Source: Albidovulum sp. bin36 (GTDB lineage: Bacteria; Pseudomonadota; Alphaproteobacteria; Rhodobacterales; Rhodobacteraceae). Taken from it: 64,000 nucleotides of DNA. Every line of letters begins with the position of its first letter. Position 1 is the stretch's first letter. The translations under genes were made by a program, and so were the position numbers. The DNA is taken from contig MPMP01000001.1 in assembly GCA_002238565.1 (NCBI GenBank), forward strand, positions 93,224 through 157,223. The letters run 5' to 3'. The notes under the pieces were generated by a model. It was not told the origin of the DNA and did no database searches. It worked only from the letters and a program-made list of their open reading frames with translations. Shown piece after piece: positions 35,491-45,595 of this stretch.

Positions 35491-35700
35491 CTACGTAGTT
35501 TCACGAACTCGAATTCGATCCACTAGCACTGGCAAAAGATTGCGGGCAAAAAGAATTCCGAATACTAATAATTCAATCCCGGCTTCAAGTAATTTGGATG
35601 TGAGCGTGCGCTGCCAAATTCCTGAATTGTATTGAAGCTGGGCATCCGTAGACGCGTCGCGGCTTGAATTTCCGCCGACGGCTCGACGCTGGGCCTTCAT
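35491..35700 (-). CDS. doubtful small membrane protein
   Basis: A 69-codon frame 40 bases downstream of rnd on the same strand, with one hydrophobic stretch near its end (LLEAGIELLVFGILFARNLL). GGAAAGG lies about 20 bases upstream of the ATG, which is far. No family is recognised. It may be spurious. Confidence 0.2.
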   Translation of the reverse strand: MKAQRRAVGGNSSRDASTDAQLQYNSGIWQRTLTSKLLEAGIELLVFGILFARNLLPVLVDRIRVRETT

Positions 35701-35739
35701 CGACTTGGCGCCCGCCTTTCCAATTCGCGGGCGGCCAAC

Positions 35740-36906
35740 TCAAGCTGTATCAAGCTCGATTAAGGCGATTTCAGAACCGCTAGCCGCCAAAGCAAGTTCG
35801 CCGCGTACAAGTCGCAGCGCGTCATTGCCGAAAATTTCATGGCGCCAACCTTGCGTCGGTCGGCAGGATGTGTTTCCGGATGCTAAATCCTTTAGGTCCG
35901 CCGCCGATGCTATCAGCCTCTCCGCGACTCCGTTCTTTTCGGCTTTCGACTTGAGAAGCACGCGAAGAAGATCGAGCATGCTCGCGTTTATCGACTGCCT
36001 TTCGGCATCGGGAACCTCCGGCCTGTCAAGTTCAGGGCAATTAATTCCGCGCGATACCGCCTCCAATATCTTTGTTGCCAAATTGGATTTTTTTCCGGAT
36101 TCTCGATTCATAAAGCGCATCTTTCCTAGTTGCTGATGCGTTCTTGGACGCGCGCCCGCGATTTCTAGCAATGCCTCATCTTTTATTATGAAGGTTTTGG
36201 GTTGGTTTCTCCGCCTGGCCTCGATTTCACGCAGTTGCGCAAGTTCTCTTAGTATCGCAAGAAAATCGCGACGCTGATTTCTAGATTTGATTTTTTTCCA
36301 GGCATTTCTCGGATCCGCGCGGTAAGTGTCCGGATCCAGTAGCGTCGCCATCTCTTCATCCAGCCATGCCATTCGGCCCGAACTTGCGAGATCCGCGGAA
36401 AATACTTCGTAAATTTTCCGCAAATGCGTTACGTCCGCGCTGGCATACTTCATTTGCGCGGCGGTGAGCGGCCTATGGCTCCAGTCGGAAATCCGCATTG
36501 ATTTATCTAGATGTCCTCCCGCAACCGTTTTGACAAGTTTTTCGTAGCCTACGTGGTCTCCAAAACCGCATACCATCGCGGCAACCTGAGTATCGAATAG
36601 CGGAGTCGGCAGCACGCCTCCAAGCTGGTAGAAAATTTCTAGATCCTGGCGGCCCGAATGAACGACCTTTACAATGCCCTTATCGTCCAGCAATTCGAAC
36701 AATGGCGCCAAATCTACATTGCCCCCGATTGGATCGATCAGCGCCACGGACGAGTCGTCGGAATCTTGAACAGCCATTTGGACCAGGCAAAGCACGGCAT
36801 AGTACGTACGCTCTCTCATGAATTCAGTGTCGATTGCTATGTACGGAAACTTGCGCGCGTATCCGCAATAGTCTTCTAGTTCCGAAGTCGATAATATAAT
36901 TCTCAT
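35740..36906 (-). CDS. rnd: ribonuclease D
   Basis: A 3'-5' exonuclease acting in tRNA 3'-end maturation, 388 residues. The DEDD exonuclease motifs are IAIDTEFMRERTYY (Exo I), VVHSGRQDLEIFY (Exo II) and YASADVTHLRKIYEV (Exo III, DEDDy type). One HRDC domain follows at about residues 205-290 (LREIEARRRNQPKTFIIKDE), with a second, more divergent one after it. It is divergent from dtd with about 80 bases between the start codons. Confidence 0.95.
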   Translation of the reverse strand: MRIILSTSELEDYCGYARKFPYIAIDTEFMRERTYYAVLCLVQMAVQDSDDSSVALIDPIGGNVDLAPLFELLDDKGIVKVVHSGRQDLEIFYQLGGVLPTPLFDTQVAAMVCGFGDHVGYEKLVKTVAGGHLDKSMRISDWSHRPLTAAQMKYASADVTHLRKIYEVFSADLASSGRMAWLDEEMATLLDPDTYRADPRNAWKKIKSRNQRRDFLAILRELAQLREIEARRRNQPKTFIIKDEALLEIAGARPRTHQQLGKMRFMNRESGKKSNLATKILEAVSRGINCPELDRPEVPDAERQSINASMLDLLRVLLKSKAEKNGVAERLIASAADLKDLASGNTSCRPTQGWRHEIFGNDALRLVRGELALAASGSEIALIELDTA

Positions 36907-36984
36907 TCCGCCTACCGATTAGCCAAATACCGCGTTGGTTAAGTAGTCGCATGCGAATTGACAAGTAGCCGCAAGGAGGAATCT

Positions 36985-37425
36985 ATGCGTTGCCTCGTGC
37001 AAAGAGTCGCATCTGCAAGCGTGTCCTGCAATGGCGCGGAGGTCGGAAAAATCGATAGCGGCCTACTTGTTTTCGTTTGCGGCATGAAAGGCGATACCGC
37101 CGAAACAGTTGAATATCTGGCAAAAAAGGTATCCCGCCTTCGAATATTCCGCGACGAGGCCGGCAAGATGAACAAGTCGATTTTGGAAGCAGGCGGAGCC
37201 ATTCTCGTCGTTAGCCAGTTCACTTTGGCGGCAGACACGTCGCGAGGGAACAGGCCAGGTTTTCAAGACGCTTCCAGCCCCGACGACGGCGAACGCCTCT
37301 ACAGGCACTACATTTCATGCACGAGGGAACTCGGAATTCGAGTTGCCGAAGGCGTTTTTGGCGGCGACATGGTGGTTGCGCTTGCGAATGACGGACCTGT
37401 AACCATTTGGCTGGAAAAGCCATGA
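36985..37425 (+). CDS. dtd: D-aminoacyl-tRNA deacylase
   Basis: Removes D-amino acids (and glycine from tRNA-Ala) mischarged onto tRNA. From the ATG at 36985, with a perfect AAGGAGG 5 bases upstream, the protein has 146 residues, the standard size. The chirality-checking motifs are both present: [17 protein letters not shown] and the cross-subunit Gly-Pro motif in [10 protein letters not shown]. It acts as a homodimer in the cytoplasm. Adjacent to tRNA-processing rnd but divergently transcribed. Confidence 0.96.
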   Translation: MRCLVQRVASASVSCNGAEVGKIDSGLLVFVCGMKGDTAETVEYLAKKVSRLRIFRDEAGKMNKSILEAGGAILVVSQFTLAADTSRGNRPGFQDASSPDDGERLYRHYISCTRELGIRVAEGVFGGDMVVALANDGPVTIWLEKP

Positions 37426-38470
37426 CGGCAAAGGCATCCATTTTTGGCGCGAGCAGGATATCGTCAGTTTCGAATTCCTTTGCAATTGTTCGGACGCGTA
37501 CAATTCGCGGCTGAATAAAGTTCAAGAGTACATGTTCGGGACCTCGCGGAACTGTACTTGGCGTTTTTCTACCTTGGGCGGCGGGGTGCGGATTGCGGAT
37601 CAAATTTCGTGGGCAAGCCGCCGCTCCCTACTGGAAAAAGACCGGGGTAAGGTTGTTCAGCTTGAAGCATGGCAACGGCATCGCGCCATCCAGGCAAAAT
37701 TCGTTCCGCACCCATGACGGGAAAATTGCGCATGCGCCGAATTTCCGGTTCGGGCATTGCTAGAAGAGAACGAATTCGGCGGCGACTCCCGACAAGACCC
37801 GGCAACGGATTCCGAATGCCGCCGGGCTTCCGAGCCGACTCCGAAACACTAGGCCGCACCCGGGATTCGCACTGGCGGCGCTGCGAGAGGCACAACTCGC
37901 TCTTCAGGCTACTGATTTCAGATCCGCGGCACGCCGCCGTTCTTCTGCTTGTCTGTACGACTACCTTCCGGCGGAGGCCGCGAAAGCCGGCTAGACCCCG
38001 TGCGCTCGCCCGAGCTGATCGAGGGCGCGTCCGTGGACGGCGCCGCAAAAGGACGCGCTTGTCCCCGCCTGGTTCCGCGGCGGCGCGTCTTGCTTGCTTC
38101 GAGTTCAAGTTGTGATCAGCGGAGACGCCGAAATCGTTCGGTTTACGAAATTTCTAGTTTTAGATCGTTGGGACTCGCGGTTGAAATTCGCGATTCGGTA
38201 TTCGCCCGTAAGCGAGAGCGAATTTGGCGGCATTCAGTCGGACGGTTTTACACGCGCATCTTGAAAAATATCTGCTTTGAACGGTTATAATACTATTAAA
38301 ATTGCTCGCGCGCTCCGACGCGATTCCGCAAACTGCGCAAACCCTGCGATAGAAGAAAGCCCCGGCGGCACCTCTTTCCAATTCGCATTCTGGGCGCCCC
38401 GTACGAGACGCAGCCTACTTCGACGGCCTTGTCGAAGCTGATGCAAAACTAAACCAATAGCCAGGAGGGC
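37426..38470. other. 1-kb gap between dtd and tRNA-Asn, nothing recognised
   Basis: About 1045 bases. Long open frames exist on both strands, but the products are rich in Arg, Pro and Ser without any domain, as expected of GC-rich non-coding DNA. It may be an eroded gene. Confidence 0.5.
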
Positions 38471-38545
38471 TGGCTCCGGCGGCAGGATTCGAACCTGCGA
38501 CCAATTGATTAACAGTCAACTGCTCTACCGCTGAGCTACGCCGGA
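38471..38545 (-). tRNA. tRNA-Asn (anticodon GTT)
   Basis: Read on the minus strand, TCCGGCG pairs with CGCCGGA, followed by G73 and an encoded CCA (38473-38471). The anticodon loop CTGTTAA carries GTT; the T-arm GCAGGTTCGAATCCTGC is intact. The total length is 75 nt. Confidence 0.97.
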
Positions 38546-38629
38546 ACAGCGATGGTTCTTAGCACCGAATTATTCTTTCGTAAAGCGTCGAGGACTACAG
38601 ATAAAAAAAGATATTGAATGTTGCGCGAC

Positions 38630-39559
38630 CTATATCAGGAAAAATGATTCTCCCGGGGTCGGTCGCCCGTTGGATTTTACGAGGCCGCGTTCCCAAAGAT
38701 GCAGAAGATGCGCAAACACATTTCGAGTAGCTGCCGGGATCAATCTCGAATCGACATCTATATATATGGATTCCGCGATTTCTCTCGGCGTCAAAGCGTC
38801 GTTTTCAAGCCTGGCAACAATTTGAGCTTCTCGCTCCCGCCTATGCAGAACCTGGTATGCGATCATGCCCTGCGGGTCGTCGATTGGCGCGCCATGGCCG
38901 GGAAAATAGCGAGAGTCCTTCCTCTTAGCCAGCAAGTCCATTGACTTCATGAAATCCCCGACATGACCGTAGGGCGGCGAAATCAAGGTGGTCGCCCACC
39001 CCATCAAGACATCGCCGGAAAAAACAGAATCGCCTTCGTGCCAAGCGTAGCAAAGGTGGCTGCCGAAATGCCCGGGCGTCCATATCGCCTCGACCGTCCA
39101 GCCGTCGCCGTTTACGAGCGAACCGGATCGAATTTCAATATCGGGCATGAAATCGGTATCCACGTTGTCCCTGCCGCCCAACTCGGAAATTTCAGCAATT
39201 TCCGACAATGCCGAATTCCTTCCCGACTCACTGCCGCCAAATGCACTTACGGGCGCACCGGTTAACTTCGACAGCCTAGCCGCCGCCGCCGAGTGATCGA
39301 GATGCGCATGCGTAACCAAAATCTCCGTGATTCTGGCTTCTTTCGGAAGGCTAGTCAGAATGGATTCGATGTGGGCCGGGTCGTCCGGGCCGGGATCGAT
39401 GACTGCTACGGAATTTACGCCTAGAACGTATGTGTTAGTGCCTGTGAATGTCATTGCCGAGGCATTGGGTGCAACGATTCGCATCAAGCCTTCCGCAATA
39501 GTTTCGGACTTTCCAACCGGAGGTGAAAAATCGGTATTGAAAGGACTTTTTTCGGTCAT
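38630..39559 (-). CDS. MBL-fold metallo-hydrolase (LACTB2-like)
   Basis: A 309-residue metallo-beta-lactamase-fold protein with the dinuclear zinc motif THAHLDHSAAA (H-x-H-x-D-H) at about residues 83-93, further ligands in WTPGHFGSHLCY and FSGDVLMGWATTL, and YFPGHGAPIDDP. The C-terminal 70 residues form a small winged-helix-like domain (LTPREIAESIY and VFAHLLHLWERGLV), as in LACTB2-related hydrolases. Relatives include endoribonucleases and hydroxyacylglutathione-type hydrolases; the substrate here is unknown. It stands between tRNA-Asn and a divergent histidine kinase. Confidence 0.85.
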   Translation of the reverse strand: MTEKSPFNTDFSPPVGKSETIAEGLMRIVAPNASAMTFTGTNTYVLGVNSVAVIDPGPDDPAHIESILTSLPKEARITEILVTHAHLDHSAAAARLSKLTGAPVSAFGGSESGRNSALSEIAEISELGGRDNVDTDFMPDIEIRSGSLVNGDGWTVEAIWTPGHFGSHLCYAWHEGDSVFSGDVLMGWATTLISPPYGHVGDFMKSMDLLAKRKDSRYFPGHGAPIDDPQGMIAYQVLHRREREAQIVARLENDALTPREIAESIYIDVDSRLIPAATRNVFAHLLHLWERGLVKSNGRPTPGESFFLI

Positions 39560-39751
39560 GCGGTCCTTCGACTTATGGTCAAGCTATGCACCAAAACCGC
39601 GCGGTTTTCATGTTGGAAGTCTTGCAGGCATTCCGGGTCCAGGCAGATCAGATCAAAAGATTTGCCGTAGCGCAACGCTTTAGAATATCCTTTGCCCCGA
39701 ATATGGCGGTTCGTGAAACACTTCGAATCGCCGAGGAAAGGTCGCGCCGAA

Positions 39752-41092
39752 ATGTTAGCGAAATCCATTCGAAGAATTGTTCCGCAAGGTATCTACTTGC
39801 GCTCCGCGCTAATTCTGCTTTTGCCCGTTATGACCGTTTTTTGCGTGGTCTGCATCGTTTTTATTCAGCGCCATTTCGACAAAGTTACCCGGCAGATGGT
39901 CGGCAATCTAGTTCCTGAAATAAACTTGCTTGTCAACAGAATAGACGGCGCGATCGACCTCGAGGAAGCAAGCGAAGCGGTTGATAGCATTGCCAAAGCG
40001 TTAAATATCGCGGTGGTTCTCGATCCCGACCAACTTCGAGACGTTTCGACCGAGTGGCAATTCTTGGATATTACCGGTCGAGTTATCGAAGAAACGCTTA
40101 CAGCGTCCATACAGCAAATAGGCAACGTCGAAATTGGCAGAATCGATGGGCACCGAATGGTTCGAATGGACATAGATACAAGACACGGGAATGTTTATTT
40201 TGTAGTTCGGCGCAGCGCCGTTTCCGCCTCGAATCCTCATCAATTGCTTGTTATCGTGGGATTTACTGCAATCTTAATGACGGCTGTTGCATTTATCTTC
40301 CTGCAGAATCAACTACGCCCCATCCGAAGACTGGCAAAGGCTTCACAAGCTTTCGGCAAAGGCGAGTCAATTGACTTTACGCCATCTGGAGCGACGGAAA
40401 TTCGAAGTGCGGGCGAAGCCTTTTTGGAAATGCGAGACAGGATTGAACACAATGTCGCGCAGCGCACTCTTTTTCTCTTAAGCATCAGTCATGACCTAAA
40501 GACGCCGCTCACCCGCATTACGCTCGCCTTGCACCTGCTCAAAAAGGAGCAGCAAGTGGACGAGCTCCTTCAGGACGTCAAGGCCATGACTCAAATGGTC
40601 GACGAATTCCTGGACTTCGTAAAAGGAAACGTACGCGAGGACACCGAGGCCGCCGACCCGATTGGGATCGCTAGGAGAGTCGTTCGAGCAGCGAACGGAA
40701 ACGGATTGTCAATCGAATTGAAAATAACAAACGACTTTCCCAAGGATCTAATCGTTTCCCTTCGGCCGCTGGCTATTCAACGAGCCTTGACGAATTTGAT
40801 CGAGAATTCGCGCAGTTTCGCGAATGCAGCGATTTTGACAATGGAATTCCTACCCAAAGAGATTCGCTATATCGTAGAAGACGACGGCCCGGGTATCCCT
40901 ATTGATCTGCGCGAGGAAGCCAAACGCCCATTTACTAGGCTAGATACGGCTCGCGGCCAAAACGAATGGGGCGGAGTTGGGCTAGGCCTTTCGATTGCCC
41001 ACAATATTGCCATAGAACACGGCGGCTCTCTGGAATTGGGATCCAGCCCCAGGCTCGGCGGGCTCAAGGCTGAAATTGTTCTGCCGATTTAG
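39752..41092 (+). CDS. sensor histidine kinase, EnvZ-like
   Basis: A membrane kinase of about 446 residues. There are two membrane segments (about 15-38 and 162-183) flanking a periplasmic domain, then a HAMP domain (RPIRRLAKASQAFGKGE). The dimerisation domain has the H-box SISHDLKTPLTRI with phospho-acceptor His247. The ATPase domain follows with N-box RALTNLIENS, G1 VEDDGPGIP and G2 GGVGLGLSIAHNI. The layout and small periplasmic domain resemble EnvZ. No response-regulator gene is adjacent, whereas ompR normally precedes envZ. I place the start at the ATG at 39752, 10 bases after GAGGAAAGG; an in-frame upstream start at 39692 exists. Confidence 0.9.
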   Translation: MLAKSIRRIVPQGIYLRSALILLLPVMTVFCVVCIVFIQRHFDKVTRQMVGNLVPEINLLVNRIDGAIDLEEASEAVDSIAKALNIAVVLDPDQLRDVSTEWQFLDITGRVIEETLTASIQQIGNVEIGRIDGHRMVRMDIDTRHGNVYFVVRRSAVSASNPHQLLVIVGFTAILMTAVAFIFLQNQLRPIRRLAKASQAFGKGESIDFTPSGATEIRSAGEAFLEMRDRIEHNVAQRTLFLLSISHDLKTPLTRITLALHLLKKEQQVDELLQDVKAMTQMVDEFLDFVKGNVREDTEAADPIGIARRVVRAANGNGLSIELKITNDFPKDLIVSLRPLAIQRALTNLIENSRSFANAAILTMEFLPKEIRYIVEDDGPGIPIDLREEAKRPFTRLDTARGQNEWGGVGLGLSIAHNIAIEHGGSLELGSSPRLGGLKAEIVLPI

Positions 41093-41779
41093 GAGCATCC
41101 GCCACAAATTCAAGCACCGGATGGCGTTTGCCTATATTGCAGACAGATTCGGTATTTAGGCCTGCCGGTCGCTTCTGAACGTGGTGGCCGAAGGTGCGCT
41201 TTAATTTATTCGGCGAAAACCGATTCCAGATTTCAAAAACTAAGGATTTCGATTAGCCAACCGCCGTTAAAGCAACTCCCTTGAATTCGCGTCTGCCGCA
41301 GCGACCCGTTCTTTTCAAGTCCATGAATTGCAACCGATACGGCAGCCCCCGAATCTCTTAAGCCAACCCTTCAATTTGCGAAATAAATTTCTAGCCGGAT
41401 TGCTGCTAGCCGACCGAATCGACAGTGATCGCATACCGAGCCCCGGCTCTGGAACCTGATCGAAAATTGAGGGAGCAAAATCAATATTGCGACAAAAAAG
41501 CGTCCTTGGCGCAACAGAATCGCCCGATTTGATCAGAGCTGTGAACATCAAAAGCATCCATCGAGAGAAATCAGCGCCCCCGGAAATTCCTGTCTCGCGA
41601 CAAGATTCAAGATTCAGAAGACTCCGAACGAATCGCCTCCTACGGGGCTGAAAAAGCTCGAAATGCCGCGTATCATGTCGGTACGAGACGACGATGCCAA
41701 TGTACCGAAGGCAATTTATCGCCTTCACTAAGTCTTGCCCGGAAATCGCATGGAGGGCTGACTGAAAGTGCCCGAACGC
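41093..41779. other. gap after the histidine kinase, nothing recognised
   Basis: About 690 bases without a supported gene. A minus-strand frame at 41315-41728 has no known domain. Confidence 0.45.
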
Positions 41780-42148
41780 TTACCGCCCTCTCAAGGGCAA
41801 CGTTCCGGACAATATCTTGAAAATCCTTTCGAAAACGCCCTTCTTCGCTCGGCGCCTGAAGCATACATAAACGCTATCACAGTTTCCAAATTCCTGCGAT
41901 AGGTCGCTCCACTGCGAGACGGTTCGGACTCTCCACAGCACCGCTACCAAAGACAAGTGGTTGTCGACCGCCGTCCTTTCCCGCCATACCTGCCAAGCGA
42001 GAAGCATGCCTCCGACCGCGTCCCAAATTCGGAAAGGACAAACCTGATCGCATTTACGAATTCGCCTCAATTCTCCTACTTTGATTCTTGCCCATTCGGG
42101 CTTTGTCGGGGTTAAAGTTTCGGGTTCGAAAAATCGAATCAAGCCCAT
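41780..42148 (-). pseudogene. IS5-family transposase N-terminal remnant (DUF4096-like)
   Basis: The frame contains the start of an IS5-type transposase: IWDAVGGMLLAWQVW, RTAVDNHLSLVAVLWRVRT, QWSDLSQEFGNCDSVYVCF and RAKKGVFERIF align with the conserved N-terminal DUF4096 region (R-T-x-x-D-N-R, A-V-L-W, W-R-D-L-P, F-G-x-W-x-x-V-x-x-R-F, W-x-x-x-G-V-x-E-R-I-F). Several invariant residues are changed (for example the Trp of FGxW is Cys) and the catalytic DDE domain is missing. A decayed fragment. Confidence 0.65.
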
Positions 42149-42208
42149 TGGTCAACAGTACTAGGCATTCACTTAAACTTTTTGCAATTTCTGGCCAAAA
42201 GTAACGAG

Positions 42209-42237
42209 TTGACTTTGCAAAAATCAATTGCTATAAG
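42209..42237 (+). promoter_or_regulatory. consensus-like promoter with no known gene downstream
   Basis: TTGACT (42209-42214) and TATAAG (42232-42237) are 17 bases apart. A 6-bp hairpin (GATGCA/TGCATC at about 42246-42262) follows, then a 21-codon hydrophobic ORF at 42287. It could drive a small RNA or small protein gene. Confidence 0.4.
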
Positions 42238-42852
42238 CTAATTTCGATGCAAATTATGCATCCGCGAAATAACAGCGGCTCAAAGGATGTTTTCCTGCGG
42301 GTCGCTGCTTGTTATTGTGCTTCCAATTTTCTTGCTACCAAAACCTTCATGATTTTCTGCGTTTACTTACCCCGGAGCATGAAACTCGCGTGAGACTGCC
42401 GGTTGCCGGGACCGGAGTATCCTGTGGCCCATGGATCGGGCGCCGGCGGTCAGGGGAAAAAGTGGCCAAAGCCCGAAAAGAGTTTCAGAGAAAAAATTTC
42501 GAAGCGTTTTTTAAGAATTCCAAGTAGATTCCAAAAATTCGATATTTTAGTTCCTTAATTGACTTCTTTGATAGCTTGTTGGGATAGGATGGTCTATCCC
42601 GTGTTACTTCGTGACAAGTGTCAAGAGTATCGATCATAGCGTGAAGTACGATACCAAACGGAAGAAGTTTTTGCCGACATTCTGTTTCGTGAGTTCCCGC
42701 CAAGGCTTCGATCAATGGTTCAAGCCATTTTCTTCCTTGGAGTTGCGCTGGACCGAACTCTTACGCCCCGGTCGAATCGGAATTGCGAGGCTAAAGCGGC
42801 TCCCGCGCTAGCAGCAACCGAGCGGAATCAAAGAGCGCATGACAGCACCGCA
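42238..42852. other. gap before ndk, one possible small hydrophobic ORF
   Basis: An ORF beginning at 42287 would encode a short membrane peptide (MFSCGSLLVIVLPIFLLPK). It has only AAAGG close to its ATG. Nothing else was recognised in this stretch. Confidence 0.3.
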
Positions 42853-43272
42853 CTATCCGACAATTTCGACGTCCGCGAAGAAAAACGCGATCTCCACCGC
42901 GGCCGATTCCGTAGCATCCGATCCGTGAACAGAGTTTTCAGTAAGTGAAACGGCAAATTCCTTTCGTATAGTGCCGGGGTCCGCTTCCGCTGGATTGGTC
43001 GCTCCCATAACCGCGCGGTTTTTCGAAACCGCGTCATCGCCCTCCAAGACCTGCACAACTACCGGTCCGGAAGACATGAATTCGACAAGTTCTGAAAAAA
43101 ATGGGCGGTCTTTGTGAACCGCGTAGAACTTCCCAGCCTGTGCTGGCGACAAGCGAACGCGTTTTTGAGCAATTATGCGCAGTCCGGCCTCTTCAATTTT
43201 GGAATTAATTTTTCCCGTTAGGTTCCGCCTCGTCGCATCGGGTTTGATTATTGATAGCGTACGTTCCGTCAA
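42853..43272 (-). CDS. ndk: nucleoside diphosphate kinase
   Basis: Balances nucleoside triphosphates by phosphate transfer through a histidine. The protein begins [16 protein letters not shown] and has the active-site signature [16 protein letters not shown] with the phospho-histidine. I prefer the TTG at 43272 (139 residues) because GGAGG lies 5 bases upstream. The in-frame ATG at 43284 overlaps that ribosome binding site. It is a single gene in a gene-poor stretch. Confidence 0.94.
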   Translation of the reverse strand: MTERTLSIIKPDATRRNLTGKINSKIEEAGLRIIAQKRVRLSPAQAGKFYAVHKDRPFFSELVEFMSSGPVVVQVLEGDDAVSKNRAVMGATNPAEADPGTIRKEFAVSLTENSVHGSDATESAAVEIAFFFADVEIVG

Positions 43273-44042
43273 TTTTGCCTCCATTCATATATCATGCAAC
43301 TCATGCCTGGCTCATCCGCGGCGGACCGCAACTAACACTGCATATCTCTGTTGAAAAGCAAGGCAGCCCAGAATTGCAGATGCAACGAGACCTGGCAGGC
43401 TGCAAATTGCATCTTTACGAAGCACTGACTTCGAAATCGACGCGAATTGTCGATTTGCGGGCAATCGGCGTTTGCGGAATTCTTGGAACCGCTAAAAATT
43501 ATGCGACGCGATACATTTTCGGGCGGCCATTTGCCGACGCAAAGAATCGACCTTCGCCGGTCGCGCATCGCGAGCGTCCTTGCGCACTAATTTAATCCTA
43601 TCCAATGGCTGCGTAGCGTTCCCCGGCAAAAACTCAAGCAAATCAATTCTTGAGACGTAATTTCCGCTGAAGGAATTTTGGGCGAGCGGCGGATTTCGTT
43701 GCAAGTACGCGGAACGGACGCGCATCGTTCCGCGAGCGCTGCGATCATCGTCTCGCTAGCTAGTTGGTCGGACTATACCATAAATGCCGAATTCGATTCC
43801 GAGACTTCCACGAATCGCCCGAGCTTCCATGGTAGAAAGCGAAAGAGCGAAAGTCTGCCAATTTATTTATTCGCGGCATCAACAATTCTCGAATAAATCA
43901 ATTTTTTTCATGGCGGGAATTTCTGAACCTTGAGAGTACCCGTTAGCGGCAAACGCATCCAAGCCATCGGTTGGCGCATTGCCGGGCGGTCGCATGGCCT
44001 CCAATTATTGAAATTCGAAGAAAGGATGAATATGGCTGAATT
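43273..44042. other. gap between ndk and pdxH, nothing recognised
   Basis: About 770 bases. Open frames on both strands are short and show no domain. Confidence 0.45.
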
Positions 44043-44651
44043 TCAAGGATATAGCCGCGTGACTTTCCAAGCTTCATTAAAATTTGACCGCGTCCATCGG
44101 AATCGATCGTGAAGGCGAAACTTGCCATCCGCCCAGAATTCAATTTCCAGCGGCCGCAATCGAAACCCTCCCCAAAAATCAGGTCTCGGCGGGTTGGTGC
44201 CGAATCGCGCTCCTATTCTGGCAGCCTCGGTGATCAATTCGCTCCTCGACTTGAGCGGCTGTGACTGGCGCGAAGCCCAAGCGCCGATTTTACTTTTCAA
44301 CGACCTGGATTCGAAATAGCCATCCGCTTCCTCGCCGTCGTATTTTTCAACTGGGCCTCTGACGCGAATCTGCCTGCGCAGGGACTTCCAATGAATGACA
44401 AAGGCCGCGAATCCGGATGCCTCGATTTCCTTGGCTTTCACGCTTCCGTAATTCGAATAGAAAACAAAGGAATCGCGTTCAATCGACTTAATTAGTACCA
44501 TGCGGACGTTTGGAACGTCGCCTGGAGCCGCCGTCGCCAAAGCCGCCGCGTTCGGGTCGTTTTGTTCGCTTTCGATTGCCTCCGCAAGCCAATCTCTTGC
44601 GATTGAAAACGGATCGTCGCCTTTGAACTTTCCCTTGCGCAATTCTGCCAT
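44043..44651 (-). CDS. pdxH: pyridoxamine 5'-phosphate oxidase
   Basis: An FMN enzyme that oxidises pyridoxine or pyridoxamine phosphate to pyridoxal phosphate, 202 residues. Conserved segments are [28 protein letters not shown] N-terminal region (here split: ALATAA and PNVRMVLIK), [28 protein letters not shown], and the C-terminal dimerisation and substrate segment [18 protein letters not shown]. Together with pdxA at 53 kb it serves vitamin B6 synthesis. A purine-rich ribosome binding site precedes the ATG. Confidence 0.95.
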   Translation of the reverse strand: MAELRKGKFKGDDPFSIARDWLAEAIESEQNDPNAAALATAAPGDVPNVRMVLIKSIERDSFVFYSNYGSVKAKEIEASGFAAFVIHWKSLRRQIRVRGPVEKYDGEEADGYFESRSLKSKIGAWASRQSQPLKSRSELITEAARIGARFGTNPPRPDFWGGFRLRPLEIEFWADGKFRLHDRFRWTRSNFNEAWKVTRLYP

Positions 44652-44883
44652 TCCTCTTCCTTTCCGCGAACCGCCGCAATATTTCGCAAAGCCGCATTAG
44701 TCGCACATTTAGAAATCAAGTAACTATGTAGGCGTTAGGCGGACTTTTCGAAACATTTATTCGGGGCGTCTGGCAATGCGGCAAAAAAGTCCCGCGAATA
44801 TCTCGCATGGACGCATCGGTTCGACTACAATCGAATGATTTGGACAAGGCCACGGCTGCGGCGAAAGATGATCGACCCTGGCC

Positions 44884-45555
44884 ATGGGAACGGATAAACC
44901 GAACGAAGTCCGACGTAATTCGGTTCAAATTGCGCTTTTAGGCGAGCGCAACGCCAAATTTGGAAAGCGAGACTCCTTGGACGGCGATTCTATTGCAAGA
45001 CTGATTTACTTGGCGTTGCTTCTTGCCGCGGTTTCAGGGTGGATCTTCACGAGCATGCGAACAAATCTCACGCGCTTAGTTCAGCAATTAAGTGTCTGGG
45101 CGTTTATCTTTATCGGAGTCATAGCCGTTTACGGGCTCTGGGACGATGTACGTCGCGATGTAGCTCCAAAGCGCGCGTCGTTCGAAAATTCGCAAATTCT
45201 AATTCCGAAAAGCAACGACGGTCATTATTATCTAACGCTTGAGGTAAACGGCTTCCCGGTGACCTTCCTTCTAGATACCGGCGCCACCAGTGTCGTACTC
45301 TCGCAAAGCGATGCGCGTTCGGTCGGATTAAATCCAAATAGCCTTGTCTATCGCGGATACGCGCGAACCGCCAACGGCGAGGTGCGAACTGCGCCCGTCA
45401 AATTGACAACCGTTGCGGCGGGCGATCTTGAATTTACTTCGGTGCGCGCCTGGGTAAGCGACGGGGACTTGGATATTTCGCTTTTGGGCCAATCCTTTCT
45501 TTCGCGATTCAATAAAATCGAAATTCGAGCCGATGTCATGACTCTGGAAATTTAA
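44884..45555 (+). CDS. membrane-anchored retropepsin-like aspartic protease
   Basis: A 223-residue protein of the TIGR02281 family. It has two hydrophobic segments (about 40-58 and 70-86) and then a single-lobe aspartic protease domain with the catalytic triad FLLDTGATSVVLS and the matching hydrophobic LGQSFLSRFNKIEI near the end. Such proteins are widespread in Alphaproteobacteria and are thought to dimerise like viral proteases, with the domain probably periplasmic. The N-terminus is uncertain: the ATG at 44884 is used here, but a TTG at 44977, just before the first membrane segment, would give a more family-like start. Confidence 0.85.
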   Translation: MGTDKPNEVRRNSVQIALLGERNAKFGKRDSLDGDSIARLIYLALLLAAVSGWIFTSMRTNLTRLVQQLSVWAFIFIGVIAVYGLWDDVRRDVAPKRASFENSQILIPKSNDGHYYLTLEVNGFPVTFLLDTGATSVVLSQSDARSVGLNPNSLVYRGYARTANGEVRTAPVKLTTVAAGDLEFTSVRAWVSDGDLDISLLGQSFLSRFNKIEIRADVMTLEI

Positions 45556-45595
45556 CCCATCGCGGCTGTCGAAAGCCTGCGATTGCCGCAGGCGA

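Noticed and set aside
37569..38290. Long overlapping frames on both strands in the 1-kb gap before tRNA-Asn
   Set aside because: The products are Arg/Pro/Ser-rich without domains on either strand, which is typical of GC-rich non-coding sequence.
42485..42715. Minus-strand frame upstream of ndk
   Set aside because: Low-complexity composition, no domain and no ribosome binding site.
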